DNA of 14,575 nucleotides from a bacterium (GCA_027619145.1 JAQCGA010000028.1:1-14575), one strand, 5' to 3'; numbered from the stretch's first letter, positions 1 through 7,314 are shown. Numbers and translations: made by a program. Notes: generated by a model not told the origin, from the letters alone.

Positions 1-29
1 GGGGGGGGGGGTGGGGGGGTAGGGTGGAT

Positions 30-87
30 CACGGAGGGGCACGGAACCGCCCTCTTCCCCCGGTCTCCCACGGAGGGGCACGGAACC
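30..87. repeat. Two-copy direct repeat, 19 bases
   Basis: The 19-mer CACGGAGGGGCACGGAACC occurs exactly at 30-48 and again at 69-87. A similar pyrimidine-rich tail follows each copy (CTCTTCCC and TTCTTCCC), so the unit is about 39 bases long. Only two copies are present in the window, so this is not a CRISPR array. It looks like a dispersed or tandem intergenic repeat. Confidence 0.75.
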
Positions 88-246
88 CCGTTCTTCCCTT
101 CCGCAGGTTGAGTGGAAGGGAGGGGTCAGGAGAAGGCATGAAGAGGAATTGTGGGTAGGGGAGAATCTTGTGTTTCCTGATCCTGATGGGTGCGAGAAAT
201 GGCGGCGGATGTCATACAAAGGTGTGAAGAGGCAAAGGGGGACAGG

Positions 247-313
247 TTTCGTAGGGACGAACCTTGTGTTCGCCCGGGTTTCGTAGGGGCGGGCCCCTGT
301 CCCCGCCCGAGGG
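247..313. repeat. Tandem pair of REP-like palindromic units
   Basis: Two adjacent units both begin TTTCGTAGGG (247-256 and 279-288). The first contains the inverted pair CGAAC/GTTCG. The second contains GGGCGGG/CCCGCCC, a 7-base stem. Each ends in a C/G-rich block (CCCGGG and CCCGAGGG). The shared 5' end with diverged hairpin bodies is typical of short intergenic palindromic repeats (REP/MITE-like) that are scattered through some bacterial genomes. The number of genomic copies cannot be seen from this window. Confidence 0.6.
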
Positions 314-378
314 TAGGGTGGTGTGGGATTTGCAGGGTGCGATAGGTGGCGTCTGTACATTTTTCTGAGGACGATACG

Positions 379-1770
379 ATGGCAGACAGGCCGAATGTAA
401 TTGTGTGTACGTGCGATCAGTTACGGGCATTTGAGGTGGGGTGTTATGGGAATGGGGTGATTCGGACGCCGAACATTGATCGATTGGCGCAACGGGGGGT
501 GCGGTTTGAGACAGCGGTGACGAACAATCCGGTGTGTATGCCGGCGCGGTCGTGTTTGCTTTCGGGGCAGTATAGCAGGACGTGTATGGGGTCGGTGAAC
601 AATGCTTCGGGGAAGGATGCGCAGGGGAAGGGTATTATGCCGGAGTATCCGGTGGAGGAGCGGGTGCATTTTCTGGATGCGACGTTGCCGGAGCAATTAC
701 GGGGATTGGGGTACGAGACGGCGTTATTTGGAAAGTGGCATATTCAGCCGTCGCCGGGAACGGTGGGGTTCGATTATGCGTTGTTTCCACGGGTGCACCA
801 CCGGCATACGGGGCAGACGTTTGTAGAGAACACGGGAGAGGGTGAGGTAGTGGAGGGATTCAGCGTGGATTTTGAGGCAGAGCGGGTGCGGGCGTTTCTG
901 GATGGAGATTGGGAGCGTCCGTTTTTTATGTTTTACAATATTTCGCCACCGCATATGCCGCTGGACGATGCGCCGGAGAAGTATTTGTCGATGTACGCTC
1001 CAGATGAGATTCCGCTGCGGCCGAATGTGTTTGTGGACGGAGAGATGCCGTTTGACGAGCGGTGGTTTAAGATTTATCTGTGGGATTTTCTGTTTTATCA
1101 GGAGGGACTGCCGCATACGGAGAAGTTGCCGGAGGGGTTTGATTTGCGGCGTTTGATTGCGCTGTATTATGGGATGACAACGTGGGTGGATGATATGGTG
1201 GGACTGTTGATGGCGGGGTTGGAGGCGAATGGGCTAGCGGAGGATACGGTGGTTGTGTTTCTGTCCGATCATGGAGATAACCTGGGGAGCCATCATCTGT
1301 TTAATAAAGGGCAGTTGATTGAGGAATCGATTCGGATTCCGATGATTTTTCATGCGCCTGGAAGGTGGGAATCTCGAGCGAATACATCGCAGGTAGCACA
1401 GATGATTGATGTGATGCCGACGGTGCTGGAGATTTGCGGAGCGGAGGTTCCGGAGCATGTACAGGGGCGGAGTCTGGCGTCGATTCTGAGTGGGGCGCAG
1501 GAGCGGCTGGCGGAGGATTTTGCGTTTGTGGAGACGGCGGATGGACAGGTGGGGGTGCGGACGCCGACGCATACGTATGGAATTCGGCTGGCGGAGGATC
1601 GGAGGACCGTGGCGGATGAGCGGCACTGTTTTTATGACCTGCGGGAAGATCCGTATGAGATGGAGAATCTGGCGAAGACGGAGAAGCAGGTGGAGGTTGC
1701 GGAGGAGTTGAGGCGGAGGGTGCTGGGGTGGAACAAGGGGACGAGGTGGATGGGAAAGCATGGTGGGTAG
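379..1770 (+). CDS. Sulfatase (arylsulfatase/choline-sulfatase-like)
   Basis: This 463-residue protein of the alkaline-phosphatase-fold sulfatase family should hydrolyse a sulfate ester. The maturation motif CMPARSCLLSG starts at Cys53, the residue converted to formylglycine in type I sulfatases (pattern C-x-P-x-R). An N-terminal metal-site region is seen at NVIVCTCDQLR (Asp13). The second metal-site motif, SDHGDNLG, lies around Asp297-Asp300, followed by a Lys in FNKGQ and the ESIRIPMI strand typical of the family. The N-terminal site has Cys-Asp rather than Asp-Asp; a single Asp is common in related hydrolases. ATG at 379 is chosen because GAGG (367-370) sits 8 bases upstream; an in-frame GTG at 346 would add 11 residues with no hydrophobic stretch. 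There is no signal peptide with either start. The exact substrate is unknown. An iduronate-2-sulfatase-like gene follows after 89 bases. Confidence 0.93.
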   Translation: MADRPNVIVCTCDQLRAFEVGCYGNGVIRTPNIDRLAQRGVRFETAVTNNPVCMPARSCLLSGQYSRTCMGSVNNASGKDAQGKGIMPEYPVEERVHFLDATLPEQLRGLGYETALFGKWHIQPSPGTVGFDYALFPRVHHRHTGQTFVENTGEGEVVEGFSVDFEAERVRAFLDGDWERPFFMFYNISPPHMPLDDAPEKYLSMYAPDEIPLRPNVFVDGEMPFDERWFKIYLWDFLFYQEGLPHTEKLPEGFDLRRLIALYYGMTTWVDDMVGLLMAGLEANGLAEDTVVVFLSDHGDNLGSHHLFNKGQLIEESIRIPMIFHAPGRWESRANTSQVAQMIDVMPTVLEICGAEVPEHVQGRSLASILSGAQERLAEDFAFVETADGQVGVRTPTHTYGIRLAEDRRTVADERHCFYDLREDPYEMENLAKTEKQVEVAEELRRRVLGWNKGTRWMGKHGG

Positions 1771-1859
1771 CTACCGTGCTTTGTGCATAATGTCCAGTTG
1801 GATACGCCAATAGAGAATTTTCTGGTAGCCTGTGGACAGGTGTATGAAAAGGAAATGTA

Positions 1860-3386
1860 ATGAACGAATCCGAAAAACAAATGAATGTGCTATTCATCAT
1901 CTGTGATGATCTCAACGATTGGATTTTGCATCCGTTGGATCATCCGCAGGTGAAAACTCCACATATTGATCGACTTCGTAAAAAGAGTGTCAATTTTGTG
2001 ACGGCTCACGCTGCGGTGCCCGTATGCGGACCTTCAAGGAAGTGCTTGTTCTCGGGTTTGTATCCGCAGACCATAGACAGTTATGGTTTTGAGCCCTGGG
2101 GAACTGTGCCTTTGCTGAAAGAATGTGTGGCGTTACCGCTCCATTTTCGGAACAATGGGTACGGTGTATACGGCGCTGGCAAGTTGTTGCACGAAGGACC
2201 GGGCGGCGATTTTTATACGGCGTATGGATATGGGGTGGATTATGGACCTCACCCCTGGCTGGGAGAAGGTCCCGCACAGTTTACGCCTCACCCGCGACAA
2301 TATGATCTTTGGGAAGGCTATTTGCCCCAATGGGATATGCATCGTGATTTGAATTTTGGACCCTTGAGCGATGTGCCTGAATGGAAGCCTGGAGGGATAG
2401 GGGGCAAACCGGGTGCAAAGGGCTGGTATTACAGAGACGCAACGCCGTTTCGATATATGGATGATAGCAACCGGGACCGGCTACCGGACGAAATTTCCGT
2501 GGATTGGGCCGTGGAAATTTTGAAGCAGGTACACGATCGGCCATTTTTCATTGGTGTCGGTCTGACCAAACCGCATACCCCTTTGTATGTGCCGGAGAAA
2601 TATTTCGATATGTTTCCGCTGGAGGACGTTGCGCTTCCACCCTATCTTGAAAACGATCTGGACGACTGTGCGCCTGCTTTACGCAATCGATGGGCCTGGG
2701 GGTTTCAGAAGTTTCGGGCGTTGATCGATTCTGGCGGTATTGAGGCGTGGCGCGCGTTTGTGCAAGCCTATCTGGCAACGTTGGCGTTTGTTGACGATCA
2801 GATTGGCAAGTTGCTCGACACACTGGACGCCAGTCCTTATGGAGACAATACCATTGTGGTTTTGACGAGTGACAATGGATATCATGTGGGAGAGAAGGAT
2901 TGTATTCAGAAATGGCACCTCTGGGATGAATCTACGCGCATTCCGTTGCTTGTTCACGTGCCCGGTTGTTCCGGGAACGGACAGACCTGCGCACACCCGG
3001 TATCGCATGTCGATCTGTATCCTACGCTGGTGGATCTCTGCGGACTTCCCTCACAGCCGCACAAAGGAAACGAACTGGCGCTGGATGGCCATTCGCTCAG
3101 GCCGCTGCTTAGCGACCCCAATGCTTCCGATGAGGTAGGGCCGTCCGTTGCTTTGATGGCGATTCGGGATGGACAGGAGCCGCCGCATTTTTCCGTGTGT
3201 TCGCGTCAGTACCGGTATACTCTGTGCGCAAATGGTGAAGAGGAACTTTACGATCATGATGTAGATCCGCATGAGTGGACGAATCTCGCGGGAAGTGAAA
3301 CGCATGTAGATATCAGGAAGGTGCTTCGTGAGAAATTGATGGCGATGCTTTGTGAAAGTAAGGTGCCGGAAGGATACAATCCGTGA
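1860..3386 (+). CDS. Iduronate-2-sulfatase-like sulfatase
   Basis: This 508-residue type I sulfatase most resembles the iduronate-2-sulfatase branch. Visible features are the N-terminal strand with the Asp pair, FIICDDLNDW (Asp16, Asp17); HPQVKTPHIDRL; the formylglycine motif PVCGPSRKCLFSG with Cys56; and the C-terminal metal motif TSDNGYHVGEK (Asp338, Asn339), followed by KWHLWDESTRIPLL. Length is normal for the branch. ATG at 1860 has AAAAGGA at 1847-1853, 6 bases upstream. The protein begins directly with the catalytic domain and has no evident signal peptide. By family knowledge it removes 2-O-sulfate or a similar sulfate from a sugar; the actual substrate is inference. Its codon choice is more mixed than that of the preceding sulfatase, which uses G-ending codons heavily. 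Confidence 0.93.
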   Translation: MNESEKQMNVLFIICDDLNDWILHPLDHPQVKTPHIDRLRKKSVNFVTAHAAVPVCGPSRKCLFSGLYPQTIDSYGFEPWGTVPLLKECVALPLHFRNNGYGVYGAGKLLHEGPGGDFYTAYGYGVDYGPHPWLGEGPAQFTPHPRQYDLWEGYLPQWDMHRDLNFGPLSDVPEWKPGGIGGKPGAKGWYYRDATPFRYMDDSNRDRLPDEISVDWAVEILKQVHDRPFFIGVGLTKPHTPLYVPEKYFDMFPLEDVALPPYLENDLDDCAPALRNRWAWGFQKFRALIDSGGIEAWRAFVQAYLATLAFVDDQIGKLLDTLDASPYGDNTIVVLTSDNGYHVGEKDCIQKWHLWDESTRIPLLVHVPGCSGNGQTCAHPVSHVDLYPTLVDLCGLPSQPHKGNELALDGHSLRPLLSDPNASDEVGPSVALMAIRDGQEPPHFSVCSRQYRYTLCANGEEELYDHDVDPHEWTNLAGSETHVDIRKVLREKLMAMLCESKVPEGYNP

Positions 3387-3438
3387 GATAAAGCTAATAT
3401 TTTTTCGGTGGGCTTGAGAGCTGTAATCGTTCGATGGA

Positions 3439-3444
3439 AAGGAG
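3439..3444 (+). promoter_or_regulatory. Ribosome binding site deciding the DUF1810 start
   Basis: AAGGAG lies 7 bases before ATG 3452. The in-frame ATG at 3434 lies upstream of this site and has no comparable motif before it, so the shorter protein is preferred. Confidence 0.7.
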
Positions 3445-3451
3445 CATCTCC

Positions 3452-3904
3452 ATGAACCCAGAGTCTCAGGATATCCAGGCTGATCCCTTCCGTTTGTCGC
3501 GCTTTGTGGAAGCGCAACGAAATACGTACAGCCAGGCCCTCGCAGAGCTTCGGCGTGGTCGAAAAGAGAGCCACTGGATGTGGTTTATTTTTCCGCAGAT
3601 TGATGGACTGGGGCGCAGTACGACGGCAAAGCATTATGCCATCAAGAGTAAGGAAGAGGCTGTTGCGTATTTGAATCACTCGACACTGGGTGCGAGGCTT
3701 CTGGAATGTTGCAATACCATTCTGGAGATTCGGGATAGATCTGCATCTGAGATTTTTGGTTTTCCGGACGATATGAAACTGCGTTCGTGTGTGACCCTTT
3801 TTGCGGCTATGGACGATGGGGATTCTGTGTTCACACGTGTTCTGGACAGGTACTTTGATGGTGAGGTGGATTTGCGAACGATTGAGATATTAAATTGTAT
3901 GTAG
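3452..3904 (+). CDS. DUF1810 family protein
   Basis: This 150-residue protein matches the DUF1810 family pattern along its whole length: DPFRLSRFVEAQ near the start, YSQALAELRRGRKESHWMWFIFPQ, GLGRST, HYAIKSKEEAVAYLNH, LGARLLEC, SEIFGFPDDMKLRSCVTLFA, and a final VLDRYFDGEVDLRTIEIL. The HWMWFIFPQ core is the diagnostic segment. The biochemical role of the family is not established, so none is assigned. It is a complete single-domain protein, usual in length, with no signal peptide or membrane segment. It sits 65 bases after a sulfatase and 72 bases before a PhyH-family gene; co-transcription is possible, but the context does not suggest a function. Confidence 0.92.
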   Translation: MNPESQDIQADPFRLSRFVEAQRNTYSQALAELRRGRKESHWMWFIFPQIDGLGRSTTAKHYAIKSKEEAVAYLNHSTLGARLLECCNTILEIRDRSASEIFGFPDDMKLRSCVTLFAAMDDGDSVFTRVLDRYFDGEVDLRTIEILNCM

Positions 3905-3976
3905 TTCTGTATTGAGTGGAATCTGGCATTGCCGTCTGCCGAATGACGAAGCCGTTTCAACAGAGGAGAATCTTGT

Positions 3977-4765
3977 ATGTTGAGCGCTCAAGAGGTCAAA
4001 CAGTTTGAAGATGCGGGTGCTGTTACCGTGGATTCTCCGCTTACGGAACAGCAACTTGCTGCTGCATCTGCGGCATACGACCGGCTCTTGCCGCTTGCTC
4101 CGCCGGGGGAGAGTGGACAGGTGAGGTACAGGTTGGGAAGTACCTGTGAATTCTATGATCCTGAGTTGCTTGAACTCATCCAGCATCCGTTTTTTGAGGA
4201 AGTGGCCAAACAGGTATTGAGAGCGAAGACTGTTTATTTTTATCTTGCGGCAATGGCGATGACGCATCCGCAGCCGGATGCGGTTTGGAGCTACGATCAG
4301 CATACGGATATTCAATATTGTCTCTCGGATCTGGACGCGGTTCCCAAACGAATGATATGTAGTTTGTTCGTCTGGATCAGCGACGTAAATGAAAAACGGG
4401 CACCTATGGTTTTTCGACCTGGGAGCCACCGATTGATAGCCGCAGAAAGGGAAAAGGATCCTGAGCTGAAGGGTGTGACGCCTCAGGTTGTGGGAACAAA
4501 GATGGACCGGCTGCCCGATTTACCGTATGCAGATCCAGTGCCTATTGTTGCTCGGGCTGGACAGGTTTCGGTACTTACAACGGGAATGATCCACGGTGCT
4601 TCTTTGAATGTGGACACGGTTCCACGAAAGGCTTTGCTTATCACATTTACGGCTGAGGATGTGGAGATTTTGTTGCCGCCAGCCCAGGTGGATCTTAAGA
4701 AGGCGTACGATCTGGAACTCCGGCAACGGCTTCGGCCCGACAGAGTACATATTGTACCTGAATGA
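3977..4765 (+). CDS. Phytanoyl-CoA dioxygenase (PhyH) family protein
   Basis: This 262-residue protein is a probable Fe(II)/2-oxoglutarate-dependent oxygenase. The double-stranded beta-helix metal triad can be read as His109-x-Asp111 in DQHTDIQY and the distal His206 in TTGMIHGAS. Arg217 in VPRKALLI is well placed as the 2-oxoglutarate carboxylate ligand. FRPGSHR (His151) is the loop usually seen between the two metal motifs, and FVWISDVNEKRAPM fits the family strand before it. Length is typical (250-300). ATG at 3977 has GAGGAG at 3963-3968, 8 bases upstream. The stop codon overlaps the start of the AKR-like gene by 4 bases (ATGA), so the two are probably translationally coupled. The family acts on many substrates; hydroxylation of a small molecule is inference, and phytanoyl-CoA need not be the substrate. 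Confidence 0.92.
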   Translation: MLSAQEVKQFEDAGAVTVDSPLTEQQLAAASAAYDRLLPLAPPGESGQVRYRLGSTCEFYDPELLELIQHPFFEEVAKQVLRAKTVYFYLAAMAMTHPQPDAVWSYDQHTDIQYCLSDLDAVPKRMICSLFVWISDVNEKRAPMVFRPGSHRLIAAEREKDPELKGVTPQVVGTKMDRLPDLPYADPVPIVARAGQVSVLTTGMIHGASLNVDTVPRKALLITFTAEDVEILLPPAQVDLKKAYDLELRQRLRPDRVHIVPE

Positions 4766-5634
4766 GATTGGAGGAAATGAACGTGATCCATTCTGCACAA
4801 CCCCTGGCACTTGGGGGACATTCGTTTGTGCAGCAACTTGGCAATGATCCCATTCCAGATTCTGGCGCAACCGTTGAGATTGTGGCGGCCTGTCTGGATG
4901 CAGGGATCTGCTGGTTTGATACCACGTTTCGACCCGAGCGGATTGCACTGGGCAAGGCCTTGACGCATCTTGGGAGACGAGATGAGGCTACGATTGCCTG
5001 CTGGAGTCACTTCGGTTTGTTTGGTCCCGAGGACGAGCGCGATTCTCCGGTTCTTCTTGAACCGCATCATCTGGATGTGATGCTGGAAGATTTACAGACA
5101 GATCGGATTGATGCGGTGGTGGTTTCTCCGGTTGCTACGCGAGATTGTCCGGAAAGACAGCAAGAGCAGGAGGATGTGGCTGCTGGATGGAAGGCCGAAG
5201 GGCGCGTGCGGTTTCTGGGTACGTATCGACCAGGGTCTGATGCTGACCGGCGTTTCGGTTCTGGAAATCCGTATGATTATCAGGTGCAACCACATCATGT
5301 AGAGGAGGATGCAACGGAAGTGTTCCGGGCGTGCCGCAGGCTTGGATGGACGAATTTTGCGTGTACCCCTTTCGGTCGGGGTTGGGTGCTGGATCGGATT
5401 GTTGAGCAGGAGAGGAGGTCCGGTGATGCGGGTTTTCGTACACATGTGGCGGATCTTATGTTACGTTATTCGCTTTTCAGTCCGGAGGTAGATCGGCTGA
5501 TTGTGGCGATGCGGAAGCCGGAATGGGTGCGCCCGAATATTGAGAGTGTCAGGCGTGGACCGTTGAGCGACGAAGAACGTGGGTGGTTACTGGGGCGGAT
5601 TGCAGGAGGTTCTGGCGCCGCGTCCAGTGTGTGA
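4762..5634 (+). CDS. Aldo/keto reductase-like protein lacking the catalytic tetrad
   Basis: This 290-residue protein has the layout of an aldo/keto reductase TIM barrel: IVAACLDAGICWFDTT, then IALGKALTHLGRRDEATIA, then LEDLQTDRIDAVVVSP, then HVADLMLRYSLFSPEVDRLIVAMRKPEWVRPNIE and LSDEERGWLL. The family tetrad is Asp-Tyr-Lys-His. Asp53 is kept, but the Tyr position reads Phe (FRPER in place of YGxSE), the Lys position reads Trp81, and the His position reads Ser122. Normal reductase chemistry is therefore unlikely; a binding role or another reaction on the barrel is possible. The start is uncertain: ATG 4762 overlaps the PhyH stop as ATGA, but GGAGG at 4770-4774 is 8 bases before an in-frame GTG at 4783 and only 2 bases before ATG 4777. 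All give nearly the same protein. It is probably co-transcribed with the oxygenase. Confidence 0.82.
   Translation: MRLEEMNVIHSAQPLALGGHSFVQQLGNDPIPDSGATVEIVAACLDAGICWFDTTFRPERIALGKALTHLGRRDEATIACWSHFGLFGPEDERDSPVLLEPHHLDVMLEDLQTDRIDAVVVSPVATRDCPERQQEQEDVAAGWKAEGRVRFLGTYRPGSDADRRFGSGNPYDYQVQPHHVEEDATEVFRACRRLGWTNFACTPFGRGWVLDRIVEQERRSGDAGFRTHVADLMLRYSLFSPEVDRLIVAMRKPEWVRPNIESVRRGPLSDEERGWLLGRIAGGSGAASSV
4770..4774 (+). promoter_or_regulatory. Ribosome binding site inside the annotated AKR-like start
   Basis: GGAGG is 8 bases before GTG 4783 and 2 bases before ATG 4777, while ATG 4762 has no such motif upstream. It suggests that initiation may be at GTG 4783, with ATG 4762 mattering only if coupling to the upstream stop dominates. 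Confidence 0.5.
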
Positions 5635-5675
5635 AAGATGGATAGGTAAGGCAATGGATCCCTTCATGTTCACAC

Positions 5676-5704
5676 TTGCATTCTGCTCTTAGATCGGATA
5701 TACT
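5676..5704 (+). promoter_or_regulatory. Putative sigma-70-type promoter of mazEF
   Basis: TTGCAT (5676-5681) and TATACT (5699-5704) are separated by 17 bases. The -10 box matches TATAAT at five of six positions; the -35 box matches TTGACA at three. It lies about 40 bases ahead of the antitoxin start and overlaps the direct repeats at 5696-5714. Confidence 0.5.
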
Positions 5705-5714
5705 TTGGATATAC
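5696..5714 (+). promoter_or_regulatory. Direct repeats overlapping the mazEF -10 box (candidate operator)
   Basis: GGATATAC occurs at 5696-5703 and again at 5707-5714, an 11-base period of about one helical turn, so both copies would face the same side of the DNA. The first copy overlaps the proposed -10 box. MazE-type antitoxins and their toxin complexes commonly repress their own promoter by binding such sites; binding here is inference. Confidence 0.45.
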
Positions 5715-5745
5715 ATTCCACGTTGTTGTTCTGAGGAGGTAGGCT

Positions 5746-5994
5746 ATGTTGACTAAGGTTCAAAAATGGGGGAACAGCCAGGGGCTTCGGTTTCCCAAGG
5801 CGATTCTGGAAGAGGCCAAAATTGAGGTTGGAGATCAGGTGAATATATCCGTTCAGAAGGGGCAGATCATTGTTGAATCGGTAACGAAAGTGCGCGGGAA
5901 ATACGTTTTGAGCGAGTTGGTTTCCAGAATGCCGAAGACGTATGATGTTGAAGAAGTAGATTGGGGAAATCCGGTTGGGAAAGAAGTGTGGTAA
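5746..5994 (+). CDS. mazE: MazE-like antitoxin (AbrB/SpoVT fold)
   Basis: This 82-residue protein has the N-terminal swapped-hairpin AbrB/MazE DNA-binding domain, seen as VQKWGNSQGLRFPKAIL (residues 5-21), then EVGDQVNISVQKGQIIVE. The KWGNSxGxRxPK pattern is diagnostic for MazE-type antitoxins. The C-terminal tail, rich in acidic residues and Trp (YDVEEVDWGNPVGKEVW), is the part expected to bind and neutralise the toxin. GAGGAGG at 5733-5739, 6 bases before ATG 5746, is a strong ribosome binding site, consistent with antitoxin being made in excess. Its stop (TAA 5992-5994) overlaps the toxin start by one base (TAATG). It is expected to repress its own promoter. Confidence 0.93.
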   Translation: MLTKVQKWGNSQGLRFPKAILEEAKIEVGDQVNISVQKGQIIVESVTKVRGKYVLSELVSRMPKTYDVEEVDWGNPVGKEVW

Positions 5995-6338
5995 TGCCCA
6001 AATATATTCCTAAAAGAGGGGATTTCATCGTTTTGACTTTCGATCCGCAGTCAGGGCACGAGCAAAAAGGGCGTCGTCCTGCTCTGGTCGTTAGTAAAAC
6101 GCTATTCAATAGACACACTGGACTTGCCATGGTATGTCCGATAACCAGTACGTTCAGGAATATTCCTTTTCATGTTGAGATTCCAAACGAGCTGGGGATT
6201 GCCGGGTATATTATGGTTGAACAGATCAAATCTATTGATTACAATAGCCGGAAAGTAAAGTTCGTATCAAAAGCTCCTCGTGCCGTTCTTGATGAGGTTT
6301 TGAGTATTCTAGATACCTGCATATATGATCCGCTATGA
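5994..6338 (+). CDS. mazF: MazF-like endoribonuclease toxin
   Basis: This 114-residue toxin resembles E. coli MazF, a sequence-specific mRNA interferase, along its length: MPKYIPKRGDFIVLTFDPQSG, HEQKGRRPALVVS, NRHTGLAMVCPITS, PFHVEIP, YIMVEQIKSIDY, and a final LDEVLSILDTCI. Arg28 and Thr51 fall where the catalytic Arg29 and Thr52 of E. coli MazF lie, so the toxin should be active. Length is normal (about 110). ATG 5994 is preferred because it overlaps the antitoxin stop as TAATG; a start at 5961 would lie inside the antitoxin gene and add 11 unrelated residues. There is no good ribosome binding site of its own, which fits translational coupling. The cleavage site recognised is not predictable from sequence. 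Confidence 0.94.
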   Translation: MPKYIPKRGDFIVLTFDPQSGHEQKGRRPALVVSKTLFNRHTGLAMVCPITSTFRNIPFHVEIPNELGIAGYIMVEQIKSIDYNSRKVKFVSKAPRAVLDEVLSILDTCIYDPL

Positions 6339-6372
6339 AATGTCTTTTTTGTTGAGGAAATGAATTTGATTG

Positions 6373-6409
6373 AGAGAATTCCTGCTGATGAATCCGGTGG
6401 GAATTCTCT
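6373..6409. repeat. 10-base perfect inverted repeat after mazF
   Basis: AGAGAATTCC (6373-6382) and GGAATTCTCT (6400-6409) are perfect inverted copies with a 17-base loop. No T-run follows directly. It may form a hairpin at the 3' end of the mazEF transcript or serve as a protein binding site. Confidence 0.55.
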
Positions 6410-6413
6410 GTTT

Positions 6414-6437
6414 AGGGTTGCAGGAACCCTTTATTTT
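6414..6437 (+). terminator. Probable intrinsic terminator of mazEF
   Basis: AGGGTT (6414-6419) pairs with AACCCT (6425-6430) around a 5-base loop, followed at once by TTATTTT (6431-6437). The stem is short, but the T-rich tail is well placed. It lies about 75 bases beyond the toxin stop. Confidence 0.5.
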
Positions 6438-6549
6438 ACAACTCTTTTTCAGGAATAAAACTGGACAGCCGAAGGCAAGCATTGTTTCTGGGTGAGTTAG
6501 ATGACAGACAGCCGCCTATGGAAAAGAGACGATTCAAATGGGAGGATGT

Positions 6550-7314
6550 ATGGCACAGAAAGGGTCCGATGTAGATATGTTGCGGGAATTGAGCGGTCAC
6601 AACGGAAACGATCCGGCGCGGTCATTGCTGGATTTGATCGAGTTGAAGGTGTTTGATCTGGAGCTTGCGGCGTGGTTCGTGGCGCAGGTTTCGCGGGGGG
6701 CCAGTTATATTGCGGGGTCAGGTCCGGGAGGGATTGGAAAGACGACGACGATGAGGTCGTTGCTGAGTTTTGTGCCGGACCAATTGAAATTTGTAAAGGC
6801 GCTTCCGGGAAAGGTTGCAGAGGTCAATGGTTCGGCGTGTTGTGTTGTGTCCGATGAGTTGAGCGATCATCCGCCGCCGACGTATTTGTGGGAGCAGGAT
6901 TTGCGGGATTTTTTTGCGCTCTCGGAGAAGGGCCATTTGTTGGTGGGGAACATGCATGCGGATGAGTTGGATGAAGTCCATGAACAAGTTGTGAAAACAA
7001 ATCAAGTTCCGGAGTCGCAATTTCGTGCGCTCAATCTGTTTGTGTTTATCTGCCTGGAAGGCGGGAATCCTTCAGGGGGTCGTGTGAAGGATACGACGAC
7101 ACGACGGGTGATTAACCGGATTTACTATTCGGATGGGACCTCGGCACACGAGTTGGTTTACACGCTAGAAGGAGGTTTGCTGTCCAATGCGCCGCGCGAT
7201 CTGGTGTACGAGGGGCGTTGCCGAACATTTCTGGAAGAGAAACTGAAGCGTGAAGAGCGGACGCTGGAAGAGGTACGGAAAGGGTTTTTGGAGTGGCAGC
7301 GTAAGTCCAGATGA
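6550..7314 (+). CDS. Small P-loop ATPase resembling secretion ATPases (PilT/VirB11 type)
   Basis: A protein of 254 residues from ATG 6550, or 258 from ATG 6538. A Walker A motif, GSGPGGIGKTT, starts at residue 60 of the longer form (Lys68). CVVSDEL (Asp106, Glu107) is a candidate Walker B. SEKGHLLVGNMHADELDEVHEQV (residues 129-151) follows the pattern of the secretion-ATPase segment GHLVxxTLHxN, including its conserved His. A charged helical C-terminus (EEKLKREERTLEEVRKGF) ends the protein. It is much shorter than PilT, GspE or VirB11 and lacks an N-terminal domain, so it may be a reduced or divergent member, or another P-loop family with convergent motifs. No pilus or secretion gene is nearby. 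Start: GGAGG (6541-6545) is only 4 bases before ATG 6550, and ATG 6538 has no clear site. The role is unknown. Confidence 0.75.
   Translation: MAQKGSDVDMLRELSGHNGNDPARSLLDLIELKVFDLELAAWFVAQVSRGASYIAGSGPGGIGKTTTMRSLLSFVPDQLKFVKALPGKVAEVNGSACCVVSDELSDHPPPTYLWEQDLRDFFALSEKGHLLVGNMHADELDEVHEQVVKTNQVPESQFRALNLFVFICLEGGNPSGGRVKDTTTRRVINRIYYSDGTSAHELVYTLEGGLLSNAPRDLVYEGRCRTFLEEKLKREERTLEEVRKGFLEWQRKSR

Larger units (their letters stand above)
1..378. other. Non-coding G-rich leader region with repeats
   Basis: No convincing gene is visible in this stretch; the open frames on either strand are short and have no recognisable family features. It holds an almost pure G run at 1-27 (G11, T, G7, TAGGGTGG), a 19-base direct repeat (30-48 and 69-87), and a pair of palindromic REP-like units (about 247-313). 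The G run could be a contig-end or sequencing artefact or a true G-quadruplex-forming tract; the sequence cannot decide. GAGG at 367-370 is the ribosome binding site of the sulfatase that follows. Confidence 0.7.

Noticed and set aside
30..87. Possible CRISPR array
   Set aside because: Only two repeat copies, no regular spacers and no cas genes in the window.
346..378. GTG start adding 11 residues to the first sulfatase
   Set aside because: ATG 379 has a better-placed ribosome binding site and starts right before the conserved first strand.
1301..1915. A minus-strand open frame of 204 codons across the end of the first sulfatase
   Set aside because: Pro/Ser-rich shadow that overlaps two well-supported sulfatase genes.
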